A stretch of DNA of 64,000 bases, from positions 1,116,001 to 1,180,000 of the forward strand of contig CBFFRQ010000068.1 of NCBI GenBank assembly GCA_965644315.1, given 5' to 3'. The translations under genes and the position numbers were made by a program. Position 1 is the stretch's first letter. Every line of letters starts with the position of its first letter. The notes under the pieces are model-generated. The model ran no database searches, was not told the DNA's origin, and worked only from the letters and a program-made list of their open reading frames with translations. Source of the DNA: Caecitellus pseudoparvulus (taxonomy: Eukaryota > Bigyra: Bicosoecida). This document shows positions 1 through 10,152 of the stretch, piece after piece.

Positions 1-85
1 GCTGCAGCGTGTGGGATTTGTCGCCCGCACGCAGTGTGCGCACCCGCTGTTGGCGTGGCCTTGCATTCTCCCGTGTGCAAGCAGG
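1..85. other. Flank downstream of the receptor gene
   Basis: 85 bases beyond the receptor stop codon. I see no gene or signal here. Confidence 0.4.
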
Positions 86-3000
86 TCACGGCCCATCGCT
101 GGAGTCCGAGTCGCCGTCACCCTGCCCCTCCCCCCGCTCCTGGAACATCTCCCGCACCGCCTCCGACCCCAACGCCTGCTCCCCCAGCAGCTCCTCCCCA
201 GACCCCCCCTTGCCCTCGCTGCCAAAGCTACGGTATCCAGACCGGCCCAGGGCGGGGCTTGGGGACAGGGCCATGTCCAGGCTGGCCTCGGAAGCCATGC
301 GCCCGTGGCGTGGTTCTGCCTCTTCCCCGCGCGTCGCCACAGATAGCAGCGGCTCGGCTTCGTCAGAGGACAGGCGCCGGCGCTGCTCCGCCACCCGCCC
401 CGAGTCCTGCGCGGCGCTGGGAGGGGGGGACTCAGCTCGACGCACGGGGCCCAGGAGTTCATCGCCTTCGCCTCCACCTGGGGGGCCCTGCGGCGTCGCC
501 AGCACAGAGGAGGGTGGGGGGGGCGTCCCTTTGCGCTCCACCTTGAACCCCACATCGGATGAGGGGCCGCCCCAGCCGGACCCGCCCTTGGGCGAGCCGC
601 CCACCTGCGGGGGCTCACCCGGCAGAGGACGGCTGTCCACAGACAGGGACCCGTCCACGGAGTCACCCATGGCGTCGTGAATGACGGGGGAGTCTCCCGA
701 GGAGGTGGCCGAGCGGACGCCAAAGCCCCCTCGGCGCCCCAGGCGCCCTCTCTCCAAGCCCCCTGCCCGGCTGCGGGGGGGCAGGGCGCCTCCCCGCTCA
801 GCTTTGGCCAGCGGGACAGCCTCTGCCTCGTCGTGGGCCTCGTGGGAGTCAGAGTCCACCTGCTTCGTGGCCCGTGTCTCCGCGGCTCGCTTGGCCACGG
901 CGGCCCGCCGGGCCATGATGGCACGCTTGCGCCGGTACTTGGGGTCCGAGCGCACGCTGTACAGCCAGCAGTAGTACATGCCGCAGCCGAAGACCAGGAT
1001 GAACACCAGCACGCCAATGCAGATACCGATGATTTCCCACAGGCTGAGCCCCGTCTCGGGGGTGTTGCTCGCACCAGCCACGTCCTGCGTCACCTCTGTG
1101 CTGCCTGTGAAGCTGGCGTCCGCGACAGCGGCGGTGTCCACTGTCGACGCCACTAGCATGATGCGGGGCACGCCAGCTGCGTCCACCTGACTAGCCGCAG
1201 CCTGTGCACGCCTGCGCAGGGACGTGGTGCTGGTCGCAGCCTGCCTGGAAGCCACAGCTTGTGCCGCAGCGTACACGGCTTCAACGCCGACGCGCACAGC
1301 TGACGACGCGGACTTGGCGCCATTGACCAGCTCCTGCACGGCAGCGGGTGCGGCGGCCTCTCCTACCGCACTGGACCCCGGGCTAGCGATCTCCAACTGC
1401 ACATCCACACCTTGTGCACAAGTGGCGGCCCTGCCCAGGCCGCCGCAGGACGCCGCCCCGGCCACTGCCACGGCACCGGTCGCCGCCAGCCGGTTGCCTG
1501 CCGCGTTCACCCGCACACGCTGCACGGAGATGGAGGCGGCCACAGCGACATCCACGGCAAGGCTGGTGACCCAGGCCTCCCCCACGGCGCCGTCGTCGCC
1601 CACGTGCACGCCGGCAGCCACAAACGCCCCAGCGCCCCCTGTCACGCGGTGAAACGGGTACTCCGCTCCATACCGCGCCGTGGTTGTGTCCACTGAGGAC
1701 CCTGTCAGGGTGGCTGCGCGGGCTAGCACCGCGTCCACGACAGCCTGGGAGTAGCTGGACACGGGCAGGGTGAGTGTGGAGAGGGAGGTGCCGCAGGCCA
1801 CTGTGCGGCAGCTGCGGGACACTGACGGCCGCGTCAAGGCCGAGCAAGAGCCGTTCACACCCGACCAGGGGCTGAACAGCTGCGTGGGCACACCCGCCTC
1901 CAGGGCACTGCTGTAGCTCTCAGGGTCCGTCGCTGGCGTGAAGGAACCGGTGCCGTCACTGCGCCGGGTGGGGCCGTCGTACAGGACAGCCTCGCACACT
2001 TGGCCGGGGCGCCGCCCCGCCGCGTTGCGCACGTTGCACTGCACTGGGCGCACCTGCACCCCCCCATTGCAGGCTGTGGAGCAGGCAGACCAGGCGTCTG
2101 CCACAGTCCACATGGGCACGTCCAGGCGCTGGCCTGTCAGGGGTGTCGCGCCCTGGGGCAGCGCCAACGCGAAGTCGCTGCGGGTGGCGGAAGTGAGGGG
2201 CAGGTGGCACCGGTCTCCGCCCCACCCAGCCACGCACTGACACTTGGCCAGTGTGCTGGGCCACATGTCGCTGCGGTCTGGGTTCAGGAAGGTGTCAAAG
2301 GCAGTCTCGATGCCAAGTTCTCCCTGCTTTGCCGGCAAGGTGCCAAAGAGGCGGTACTGCTGGTATGCCTTGGAGTGCGTGCAGGCGCCGTGGCCAGAGC
2401 ACGACGGATCACCCGAGCACACCGCCAGCACTGCGAGAGGCGGGAAGCCATCCACCGCCCCGCTCTCCGTGGCGTTCAAGGCGGCCTGCCCATTGGCACC
2501 TGCCGCCATGGCGCCGGATGCCGCCACCTGCGACCCGCTCGCGATGTGCACGCCGCAGTCTGGACCAGCCCAGCCTGGGGCACAGGCACAGGCACCTCCA
2601 CCCACAATGGCCGGGGAGGCCAGGAAGGGCAGCACCCACGTCAAGTTCAGGGGTGCCACCACTTCTCGCAGCATGGACGTCGTGCCGCGGGATGTGTGCA
2701 TGGAGGGCAGGTCCTGCACTGCGCCCCGGGCGGTGGCCCCTGCCAGCGCAGTCCACGCTTGCTGCCCAGCCACCGGCCCTGGCTGCTGGCTGCCTGTGAA
2801 GAAATCTGCCGCAGCGCTCTGCAGCAGGGCCTTGGCAGTGGTGGGGTCTGTCAGGTTGCCCAGGCGCTCGGCAGCTGCGAAGAGGCCTGCTTCTGACACT
2901 GTCCAGCCCTGCAGGGCTGCGGCAGCGGCAGCGTGGCCGCCCAGGCCCTGGCCGGAAGTGAGGGTGGCAGGGTCGGTTGGGGGCCACACCCCAGCCGAAG

Positions 3001-4246
3001 CGGGCAGGCACATGCCGTGGCCTGAGCACGTCGTGCCCGCAAAAGCCTCGGCTGCCGTGGCCTGGGTCGCACTGCCAGCATCCTCCACCACGCTGACGAG
3101 GCGTGCGCCGGAGCAGGGGACGCAAGCATCCACAGCGTGCACGGCCGTGCCTCGCGCGCCCAGGCTGTCCCCCGCACACTGCTGGAAACCAGCCGGGCAC
3201 GACACTGCGCCAGTGACAGCGTCCACGACGGAGGCTGCGCAAATGCCGCTGCCGTCCTGTGCCGTGCAAGCCCCATTGCCGGCCACACTGCCAGTGGCGC
3301 CGTAGCCTGTGGCAGCTCGGCCAGCGCCGTGCCACCACCAGGGCGCGGCAGCTGCGAGGTCGGGGTGTGGCAGAGAACATGCCACTTCGCGGAGAGCTAG
3401 CGTCTCCACAGAGCAGCCGGTGGCGTTGCTGGGGGCAGGGGCCGGGCAGCTGAACACGCTGCCTTCTGCGCACGTGTCGTTAAGCACAATGGTGCCGTTG
3501 GGAAACTTGACAGCTTGCAACCAGGCACCCCAGACATTGCCCACAGTTGTGTTGCCGCCGGCAGCACCAGCCACAGCCTGCGCCAGGCTGCCTGCCACTT
3601 GGGAGGAAAGTGTGATGCTGCAGGTGGCACACACTCGCTTCACGTGCATGCCAGGAGCACAGGTGGAGCAGGAAGCACCGGTGAAGCCCCAAGCACAAGC
3701 ACAAGCACCCCCACCGGAGGTGGACCCAGTCTGCCGGGAACAGGTGCCGTGCCCCGAGCAGACGTCAACGCGGCGCCAGGCTTGGCCCGGCGCCAGACCA
3801 GCGTCGCTGGGCGCCCTCTGACGCCAAGCAGCCTCTCCGTCACTGTGGTACCCGTAGCCAGGGTCCCGTGCAGCCAAGGAAGCCAAGGAAATCATGGACG
3901 CTTCCCTGTCAGCCAAGCAACGTGCATCATCCACAACGCCGAGGAAGGAGCGGCCTGCTTGCGCCGACGTTACAGCCTCCACAGCGGCAGCGCTCCCAGC
4001 TGCGGCTGCCGCAGCCGCATCCGTCGCGTACAGCGCCTCGAACACCTCCCCGGGACATGAAAATGGTGAGGGTGTGGGTGTCACACTGGGAGTGGCTGCA
4101 GGCGAAGGGCTGGGGCTGACAGAAGGCGACGGTGTGACGGCAAGGAAACGTGCGTGCCTGTCGCCAGCGACACCTTGAGCGGCAAGACTAGCCAGCACGA
4201 CAAGCACCGTGGCCAGAGCAGCAGTCCCGCGCATCGCAGACAGCAT
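86..4246 (-). CDS. Type I membrane protein with EGF-like modules and a TSP1 domain
   Basis: Single-exon gene, 1,386 residues from the ATG at 4246. The frame is open 70 codons further upstream, but this ATG starts a clean signal peptide (MLSAMRGTAALATVLVVLASL), so I choose it. A Ser/Thr/Pro linker follows, then three EGF-like cores of the form CSGHGxC near residues 165, 410 and 618, and a thrombospondin type 1 repeat near 709-740 (WSACSTACNGG, with the expected Trp/Ser/Cys pattern). One transmembrane helix lies near 1070-1093 (IIGICIGVLVFILVFGCG), followed by a basic stop-transfer stretch and a cytoplasmic tail of about 290 residues rich in Ser, Pro, Asp and Glu. The EGF and TSP1 modules are extracellular, so an adhesion or receptor role at the cell surface is inferred; no ligand or catalytic domain is visible. 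It diverges from PRMT5. Confidence 0.8.
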   Translation of the reverse strand: MLSAMRGTAALATVLVVLASLAAQGVAGDRHARFLAVTPSPSVSPSPSPAATPSVTPTPSPFSCPGEVFEALYATDAAAAAAAGSAAAVEAVTSAQAGRSFLGVVDDARCLADREASMISLASLAARDPGYGYHSDGEAAWRQRAPSDAGLAPGQAWRRVDVCSGHGTCSRQTGSTSGGGACACAWGFTGASCSTCAPGMHVKRVCATCSITLSSQVAGSLAQAVAGAAGGNTTVGNVWGAWLQAVKFPNGTIVLNDTCAEGSVFSCPAPAPSNATGCSVETLALREVACSLPHPDLAAAAPWWWHGAGRAATGYGATGSVAGNGACTAQDGSGICAASVVDAVTGAVSCPAGFQQCAGDSLGARGTAVHAVDACVPCSGARLVSVVEDAGSATQATAAEAFAGTTCSGHGMCLPASAGVWPPTDPATLTSGQGLGGHAAAAAALQGWTVSEAGLFAAAERLGNLTDPTTAKALLQSAAADFFTGSQQPGPVAGQQAWTALAGATARGAVQDLPSMHTSRGTTSMLREVVAPLNLTWVLPFLASPAIVGGGACACAPGWAGPDCGVHIASGSQVAASGAMAAGANGQAALNATESGAVDGFPPLAVLAVCSGDPSCSGHGACTHSKAYQQYRLFGTLPAKQGELGIETAFDTFLNPDRSDMWPSTLAKCQCVAGWGGDRCHLPLTSATRSDFALALPQGATPLTGQRLDVPMWTVADAWSACSTACNGGVQVRPVQCNVRNAAGRRPGQVCEAVLYDGPTRRSDGTGSFTPATDPESYSSALEAGVPTQLFSPWSGVNGSCSALTRPSVSRSCRTVACGTSLSTLTLPVSSYSQAVVDAVLARAATLTGSSVDTTTARYGAEYPFHRVTGGAGAFVAAGVHVGDDGAVGEAWVTSLAVDVAVAASISVQRVRVNAAGNRLAATGAVAVAGAASCGGLGRAATCAQGVDVQLEIASPGSSAVGEAAAPAAVQELVNGAKSASSAVRVGVEAVYAAAQAVASRQAATSTTSLRRRAQAAASQVDAAGVPRIMLVASTVDTAAVADASFTGSTEVTQDVAGASNTPETGLSLWEIIGICIGVLVFILVFGCGMYYCWLYSVRSDPKYRRKRAIMARRAAVAKRAAETRATKQVDSDSHEAHDEAEAVPLAKAERGGALPPRSRAGGLERGRLGRRGGFGVRSATSSGDSPVIHDAMGDSVDGSLSVDSRPLPGEPPQVGGSPKGGSGWGGPSSDVGFKVERKGTPPPPSSVLATPQGPPGGGEGDELLGPVRRAESPPPSAAQDSGRVAEQRRRLSSDEAEPLLSVATRGEEAEPRHGRMASEASLDMALSPSPALGRSGYRSFGSEGKGGSGEELLGEQALGSEAVREMFQERGEGQGDGDSDSSDGP

Positions 4247-4742
4247 GGTGCGCTCGAGGGTCCAGCCCTGTCCCGCTTCGTCGAGGCGGCACAGTGACCT
4301 CCACCACCAAGGCGAGGGGTGAAGCAGCCGGCTGCCCGGTGCAGCGCCTGGCTCGCCGAAGCACTGAGTTGCTAAGCTTCTGCACCTGGCCTGTTTGAGT
4401 GCGCACCTTGAAATGCACGTGCATCCGCCCCTCGCACCGCAAGCACGCAGTCTCATAAATTTGCCGTCAGGGCGAGAGCACGCTTTGCCCAGGCCTCAAG
4501 GCTGTTCAAGTTGCTTGTGCGCCCCCCGCCTGGCCTGCCGGCACAGTTGCAGCGCAGGCACACCAAGCAAGCATTCTTCACACACCGTCGCGCATCGGGT
4601 GCCACTTGCTCTTCCTCTGGCTCCTACTTGAGGCGTGCACAGGCATTCGGCTCTTGTCGTTCGAAACAATTTCCGCACAGCATCCTCTGCGTGGGCAGCA
4701 GCGCCTACCGCAGCCCCGCACCGGCACCCTCAACCACCTGCC
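4247..4742. promoter_or_regulatory. Divergent promoter region, receptor / PRMT5
   Basis: This 496-bp gap separates the starts of the receptor (-) and PRMT5 (+). It contains one exact CAATTTCCGCA element at 4667-4677, 66 bases before the PRMT5 ATG, which is the first ATG after the element. I see no TATA box or other gene in the gap. Confidence 0.5.
4667..4677 (+). promoter_or_regulatory. CAATTTCCGCA element (PRMT5 5' leader)
   Basis: Exact copy of the recurring 11-mer. It lies between two divergent genes and points toward PRMT5. Confidence 0.6.
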
Positions 4743-6854
4743 ATGGCTGATGAAGACGGTGGCTCTTCCACCAAGATCTCAGTTGGGCTGAACACGAACT
4801 GCGTCAGGGATATCAATGCCGCCATCGCTGAGGTGAGAGGCACCTGCGGAACATGCACACTTGCCTGCCCCGCGTGACCCGTGCCCGCTTTGCCTGCCCA
4901 GGCAGCCGATGTGCCCTTTGACTTCATTTGCGTGCCAGTCTTCCACCCGCGCCTCAAGCGAGACAAGCTGGGCATTTCTGCTAGCCGCCTGGCCCCTGGA
5001 ACTCGCAGTGACCTGGAGCTGGACAGCTCTCGCTGGACCAGCTGTGTTGTGGGCAAGCTGTCACCATGGCTGGCCGTGGACTCGCCATCCCCCGCCGTGC
5101 GCGCAGCCAGCACAGCTGCCTGGAAGCAGGAGGTGGCGTGGTGCTCACACCTGGGCGTGCCAGCCGTGCTGTGCCCCCCCGTCACGCGGAACTGCGCCAA
5201 CTACGCGCAGCTGCTCACCAACACCGTCAAGGCCTCCACTTTCCTGCACGCTTGGGTGACTGTGCCCCTCGTGTACTCCCACAAGTCTCTGGCCCCCCAG
5301 ATGGAGGGCGCCGTCGTCGCTCGCACGGCAGGCGAGGCAGAGGCCAGCGCCCTCGCTGCCCTGCCCACAGCAGCAGCTGGAGCCGGACTGCTGGGGGGTG
5401 AGGGAGGTGCTGGTGGCGCAGGACCGCCCAGCCTGGACAAGGACGACCCCTGGTATGCCTGGGACACCCTGCGCACCATGTCGGAGTTCTCCACGCAGAT
5501 CTCCGCGGCCCTGTTGGTCACGGAGGACCTGCCCAGCGACGCCGCGCTGGAGCGCTGGACTGGCGAGCCCGTGAAGGCCGCCATCCTGCCCACGCACCTC
5601 TTCGTCGCAAACAAGGCGGGGTACCCTGTGCTGCTCCCCCGGCACAAGGCTTTCGTACGGGCGCTGTACGCGCAGCGAGTGCAGTTCATCCTGCAAGGGC
5701 GAGCTGTGCTGGGCGGCACGGCGGGCGCCAGTCCCTACACCCCCTACGTGCAGTACTTGCACCACATCCTCATGTCCCTGCCTGGGCACACGGAGAAGGA
5801 CGAGTTTGAGAGCCCCTACTACGACTACCTGCAGGCGCCCCTGCAGCCCCTCATGGACAACCTAGAGTCCAGCACCTACGAGACATTCGAGCGGGACCCC
5901 ATCAAGTACCAGCAGTACGAAGCTGCCATCAAGGCCGCCCTGCTGGACACGCCGGAGAGCAAGGTCAGCGTGGTCATGGTGGTGGGGGCGGGGCGAGGCC
6001 CCCTCGTCCGCCGGGCCATCTCGGCAGCAGCCGACGCCCACCGCACCATCCGAGTGTACGCAGTGGAGAAGAACCCCAATGCCATCATCACCCTGCGGTC
6101 CCTCTCGCGCCGCCTGGGGTGGGAGGGTGTCGTCACCATCGTGCACCAAGACATGCGCCAGTGGGAAGCTCCCGAAGGCGCCGACATCATGGTGTCTGAG
6201 CTGCTGGGGTCTTGGGGCGACAACGAGCTCAGCCCAGAGTGCCTGGATGGCGCACAGCGCTTCCTGAAGCCGGGCGGCATCTCCATTCCCTACGAGTACA
6301 CCTCCTACGTCGCCCCCATCACCTCTTCCAAGCTGTGGAACGAAGTGGCTACCCAGGGACCCGACTCACTCAAGGGCTACGAGACGGCCTACGTCGTCAA
6401 ACTGCACAACCACAAGATGCTTGCACCGTCCCAGCCTGTGTTCACATTTGTGCACCCCAACCCTGAGGCGCCCGTCGGCGCTGCTGTGGCGCCGCCGGGC
6501 ACGCCTGGCACTGCCCCAGGCGGCATCCCGGACAACACCCGCTACACGGCGCTCACATTCACCTCCGATGTGGATGGCACGCTGCATGGCTTTGGGGGCT
6601 ACTTCATCGCCAAGCTGTACAAGGACATTGACATTTCCATCGAGCCGGAGACACACTCCCCCGGCATGTTCTCCTGGTTCCCCCTGTACATCCCTCTGCG
6701 CACGCCGGCGGTGGTGGCCAAGGGCGGCACCATCGAGGTGCACATGTGGCGGTGTGTTGGCGGAGGCAAGGTGTGGTATGAATGGTCAACTCTGCAGCCC
6801 ACCGTGTCCCCTCTTCACAACCCCACCGGCCGTAGTTACTGGATCGGCCTGTAA
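4743..6854 (+). CDS. PRMT5: Protein arginine methyltransferase 5 (type II)
   Basis: Exons 4743-4832 and 4902-6854 join in phase 0 across a 69-nt GT-AG intron, giving 680 residues (human about 637). PRMT5 makes symmetric dimethylarginine on histones and Sm proteins using S-adenosylmethionine. Seen here: the SAM loop VVGAGRGPLVRRA near residue 389, VYAVEKNPNA, the double-E catalytic loop ELLGSWGDNE near 461-470, ECLDGAQRFLKP, and SIPYEYTSY. Phe359 in YETFERDPIKY matches the phenylalanine that sets symmetric specificity in PRMT5. The N-terminal TIM-barrel and C-terminal beta-barrel regions are both present. Lineage-specific Ala/Gly-rich insertions lie near residues 172-210 and in the beta-barrel (an APVGAAVAPPGTPG stretch). 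No MEP50 partner is encoded in the window. Start chosen as the first ATG after the CAATTTCCGCA element, with a short first exon. Confidence 0.95.
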
Positions 6855-6978
6855 GGCAATGCACGGTCATTCGCTCGCGGTGGAGGGGCGTAAACCGCGC
6901 TCAAATGCAGCACACGCGCGCAGCTCCCTGTGCTCACTGAGGCATAACGGAACATTTGCACGGAGAAAGCCGAAACGC

Positions 6979-6983
6979 AAAAA
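6979..6983 (-). terminator. Pol III T-run terminator of tRNA copy 1
   Basis: Five T residues on the minus strand begin 5 bases after the tRNA 3' end. Confidence 0.7.
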
Positions 6984-6987
6984 GTAA

Positions 6988-7058
6988 GCACCCCGTGGGG
7001 GTCGAACCCACAACCTTCTGAGCCGAAATCAGATGCGCTGCCATTGCGCCAGAGGTGC
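6988..7058 (-). tRNA. tRNA-Arg (anticodon TCG), copy 1
   Basis: A 71-nt cloverleaf reads on the minus strand: 7-bp acceptor stem (GCACCTC/GGGGTGC, one T-G pair), D arm GCGC-AATGGCA-GCGC, anticodon stem TCTGA/TCAGA with loop TTTCGGC, and T arm GTGGG-TTCGACC-CCCAC. Loop positions 34-36 are TCG, reading CGA. A box TGGCGCAATGG and B box GGTTCGACCCC are intact. No intron and no encoded CCA. Confidence 0.9.
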
Positions 7059-7139
7059 GGCTAATAAATTTGAGGTGGAAAAATAGCAAGTTAGAAACTG
7101 ACTTGCACGAGAAACACTCCCAGGTCTGTTCGGGCGCGG

Positions 7140-7144
7140 AAAAA
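7140..7144 (-). terminator. Pol III T-run terminator of tRNA copy 2
   Basis: Five T residues on the minus strand begin 7 bases after the tRNA 3' end. Confidence 0.7.
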
Positions 7145-7150
7145 GAGAGA

Positions 7151-7221
7151 GCACCCCGTGGGGGTCGAACCCACAACCTTTTGAGCCGAAATCAAATGCG
7201 CTGCCATTGCGCCAGAGGTGC
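7151..7221 (-). tRNA. tRNA-Arg (anticodon TCG), copy 2
   Basis: Same length and sequence as the copy at 6988 except for the second pair of the anticodon stem: TTTGA/TCAAA in place of TCTGA/TCAGA. The C-G to T-A change is compensated on both sides, so the stem is intact. A and B boxes are identical. The spacing of 92 bases and same strand suggest a tandem duplication. Confidence 0.9.
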
Positions 7222-7470
7222 ATCGACCTGGGGGATGGCATGAATTTAAATTATCTAAACAACTGTACACATTCCAAATTGAGCAAGGATCCTGCACCCT
7301 TGACCTCGTTGCCGCTTTCAATTCAAGGACGCTTGCAGAGTTGCACACCAGCGCAAAACAAGTCGCCATGTCAAAAAAAGTACCATTTCTTCCAACAGCA
7401 AAGGTGCACTCCCGAGCACCAGCGCCTGGCCCTCTGCACGGGCGGTTTGGAAAGTGGAATTGCAGCTCCT

Positions 7471-7481
7471 GAAATTCCGCA
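7471..7481 (+). promoter_or_regulatory. Variant 5' element GAAATTCCGCA (EF-hand gene)
   Basis: Two mismatches to CAATTTCCGCA, keeping the ATTCCGCA-like core, 49 bases before the ATG at 7531. Its position supports that start codon over the upstream in-frame ATGs, two of which lie in or next to the tRNA gene. Confidence 0.35.
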
Positions 7482-7530
7482 TCAGCCCCGTGCAAGGCTG
7501 AACCCTCAAGCCCTGCAGGACATCTGCAGC

Positions 7531-10152
7531 ATGGCAGCACAGGCTGACAATGGCTCCGCTAGCCTGCCATCCCTACCTGACTCTGCAGACACCGGACTGT
7601 CGTGCGAAAGCGTGACGGTGAGCAGGGTCAAGCCGGGCTTGCCCACCCCGGCGCCGTTGGGCAGGTGGAAGCGCAGCGCAGGAGCATGCAACACTGAGAG
7701 CATGCTGCTCCATGCCTTGACCCCACCCACAGCTGCCGTTCCACCGAATCCCCATGCGTTCTCGGTGTCAAAGCATGCCCCCGCCCACGTGAAAAAGTTC
7801 ATGGCAGCAGTGGTGCAGGAAACCAGCCAGCCTGGGAGCCCGACTGCTGCGCAACAGTTGGCCCCCGACGCCAAAAAGAAGCCACGCAGGCGCAAACCAC
7901 TACCCACGACATACTCTATGTCTTTCCAAGGTCTACAGGGCAAGGCGCCTGCCAAGTCCGATGCAGTGCTGCCTGCAGGCACACAGTCAGTGCCGTCCAC
8001 GACCATTGCGCAAGGTGCAGCGAGCGCCAGACGCCAAGTCGCGTCAGCTGTGGGCGGCAGCCCCATCAAGCTACAGAAGTGCCTGAAGGCCCTGGACGGT
8101 GACGGCGACGGCGCGCTGACCTACTCCCAGCTGCTGCACTCCCTCCGTGGCCTGGGCGTGCACCTCTCCACTCGGGAGCTGGGTGGCATGCTCACTGAGT
8201 TGGACCCGCAGGGGCTGGGGGTGGTGGACGCAGCCCATGCCACAGCCTGCATTTGCCCTCCGCAGTCACTCTCTGCGTGGCAGCCCCTGCAGCGCATGCG
8301 TGAGATTACGTGGAGGGCTGGTGCGGACACAGCGCAACTGCGCCGACTGCTGCATGAGGCCGGCCCGCCAGGGTCGTCCGATGTAACGACGACGACCTTG
8401 GCGACCGCCTTGGCGCGAGCTGGAGCCCCCATGGCGACGTCTGACGTGCAGTCTGTCTTGAAGTCGTTGGGGGCGCGTGGGGACGAAACTGTGTCGCAGC
8501 ATGCTCTGCTGGCGGCGCTGGAAGAGGCAGACGGACAGCTGGACAGCACAGCACGGCCTGGCCCTACGACGGGGCTGCAGGCGCCCGACCCGGCGGCGTC
8601 CGCGGGCCAAGGGTCCGACGCCGGAGGGAAAGACCGCCCAGCCCCCCGCGGCGCGCTGGTGAAGACCGTTGCAGACTCAGTGCTGGCGCCGCAGGTCATC
8701 CCAGCCACGTCCCTGCCCAGAGAAGCAGCCCACCTGCCGGCCCACCACCGTCGCCTCAGGCGAGTCTTTCAAATCGGCTCGTCTGTGGCGTGCCCCGGCA
8801 CACCCGATGCGCCCCCAGGCTCCCTTGCCCATGATCAGCTGCGCTTCGGGCTGTCACGCATTGGCGTGCACTTCACAGACGGGGACTTTTCTCGCTTCGT
8901 CCAGGCGGCAGATCCACAGGGCCAGGGCTTCGTGTCCTACGACGGCATGTGTGATCTGCTCGGCGTCTCGGAGCGCCCACAGGCGCCCCGTGAAGCGGCG
9001 CCGCCCAGCCTGCCCTTCCGCCCTGGGCCTCAGCCGGCGGGGCCAGTCACCCGCGGCGACGCCAAGTGGCACAAGACACGCCCACGCTCCAGCGAACAGA
9101 CCTTCCACCCACTCATGCGGTACGAGACGCCGGGGCTCGTCAACGTGTCACCCCCCCACGCCCAACGACCGGGCAAGTGCAAGCCTGACCCCACGACAGC
9201 GGCCCTGCGGCGCAAGGGGTTGGCGATTCCCGACGATGACTTGGCTGGCGCAGTGCGCCCGGACCGCCACCATGTGAGGAGGCATGCCCCCGAGGTGAGT
9301 AAGGGGCACATGGAGGGGCAACCCCGCCGCCGCGCCCGCCGTGGTGTGCCCCAGCCAGCCACGGACCACATCGAGCGGCTGGGCATCTTGCCCAGCTCCC
9401 GGGCTGCCTCTCCCGCGGAGCAGAGGGTGGAAGGGGACCGGGGCTGGGGCCTGCGGGGCTTCACGACACAGGCTGGGACCCTGACAGCTGATGCGCAAGC
9501 TTCCCGCAAAGCCATGGCCCATAGCAGCCTGTGGGGAGGGGCCGCCCCTCCACGTGCGAAAACCAGGTCACAGTCAGCGCCCAGGCTGTCCGTGGGTGAC
9601 TTTGCGCGGGGAGCTAGTGCCCGGGGCAGCTTTGACTTGGCGCCGTCCGACCTCAGCTCGCGCCAGGTGCGCCCCCCCCCTCCCTCACGCAAAGTGGGTC
9701 ACAAGGAGCAAGCCTCACTTGGGCAGGACCTCGTCCCGCTTGGCACCGCACGCACGACTCGAGACGCCGGCCAAGAGACCGTGCAGCCAGCCAGTATTTC
9801 CACGTACCGCCCCAACGCCGCCAGGCAGCGCGGGGAGTTCGCATCTTCGGGCAAAGGCTCGTGGCAGGCAAGGGCCGCCACAGCGCTGCGAGACTGGCGT
9901 GCCCGCGCCGCTTATGCGCAGGCGCACTTTGTGTCCAGTGTGGACATGATCGGCCAAGAGCAGACTGCTCTGCATTGGGCACAAGCCAACAACCAGCGGG
10001 GGGAGCAGCTGGCCCCTGCAGCACAGCACACACCTGACGCTGCGCACAGCATTGGCGGGGAGAAGGTCTGTCGCCCAGTGCAGCGCCCCCCCCCTCCCCC
10101 CCTTGCAGCAGGTTGCTCAGCAGACACACCTTCATTGCCTGAGTCTGAGTAA
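7531..10152 (+). CDS. EF-hand-like protein with long disordered tail
   Basis: 873 residues from the ATG at 7531; the frame is open upstream into the tRNA gene, so earlier starts are unlikely. One nearly canonical calcium loop, DGDGDGALTYSQ, lies near residue 190 (Gln instead of Glu at position 12) and is followed by helices resembling paired EF-hands (TRELGGMLTELDPQGLGVVD). A second degenerate pair occurs near 430-470 (DGDFSRFVQAADPQGQGFVSYDGMCDLL). The C-terminal 400 residues are basic, Pro- and Arg-rich and probably disordered. Calmodulin-like calcium sensing is possible but most loops lack ligands. Positions 9295-9354 (60 nt) have GTGAGT and CCCAG borders, phase 0 and no stop, and could be an in-frame intron. 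I do not recognise a named family; algal and protist flagellar EF-hand proteins are one possibility. Confidence 0.65.
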   Translation: MAAQADNGSASLPSLPDSADTGLSCESVTVSRVKPGLPTPAPLGRWKRSAGACNTESMLLHALTPPTAAVPPNPHAFSVSKHAPAHVKKFMAAVVQETSQPGSPTAAQQLAPDAKKKPRRRKPLPTTYSMSFQGLQGKAPAKSDAVLPAGTQSVPSTTIAQGAASARRQVASAVGGSPIKLQKCLKALDGDGDGALTYSQLLHSLRGLGVHLSTRELGGMLTELDPQGLGVVDAAHATACICPPQSLSAWQPLQRMREITWRAGADTAQLRRLLHEAGPPGSSDVTTTTLATALARAGAPMATSDVQSVLKSLGARGDETVSQHALLAALEEADGQLDSTARPGPTTGLQAPDPAASAGQGSDAGGKDRPAPRGALVKTVADSVLAPQVIPATSLPREAAHLPAHHRRLRRVFQIGSSVACPGTPDAPPGSLAHDQLRFGLSRIGVHFTDGDFSRFVQAADPQGQGFVSYDGMCDLLGVSERPQAPREAAPPSLPFRPGPQPAGPVTRGDAKWHKTRPRSSEQTFHPLMRYETPGLVNVSPPHAQRPGKCKPDPTTAALRRKGLAIPDDDLAGAVRPDRHHVRRHAPEVSKGHMEGQPRRRARRGVPQPATDHIERLGILPSSRAASPAEQRVEGDRGWGLRGFTTQAGTLTADAQASRKAMAHSSLWGGAAPPRAKTRSQSAPRLSVGDFARGASARGSFDLAPSDLSSRQVRPPPPSRKVGHKEQASLGQDLVPLGTARTTRDAGQETVQPASISTYRPNAARQRGEFASSGKGSWQARAATALRDWRARAAYAQAHFVSSVDMIGQEQTALHWAQANNQRGEQLAPAAQHTPDAAHSIGGEKVCRPVQRPPPPPLAAGCSADTPSLPESE

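Noticed and set aside
2409-3473. 354-codon minus-strand frame inside the receptor gene
   Set aside because: Arg/Pro/Cys-rich shadow of the true frame, which carries EGF and TSP1 modules.
6988-7221. tRNA-Glu (TTC) reading of the two tRNA genes
   Set aside because: TTC is present in the loop, but stem pairing fixes the 7-base loop as TTTCGGC, making positions 34-36 TCG.
7207-7530. N-terminal extension of the EF-hand-like gene back to 7207
   Set aside because: It would begin inside a tRNA gene and is rich in Lys, Gln and Cys unlike the rest; the ATG at 7531 lies just after a 5' element.
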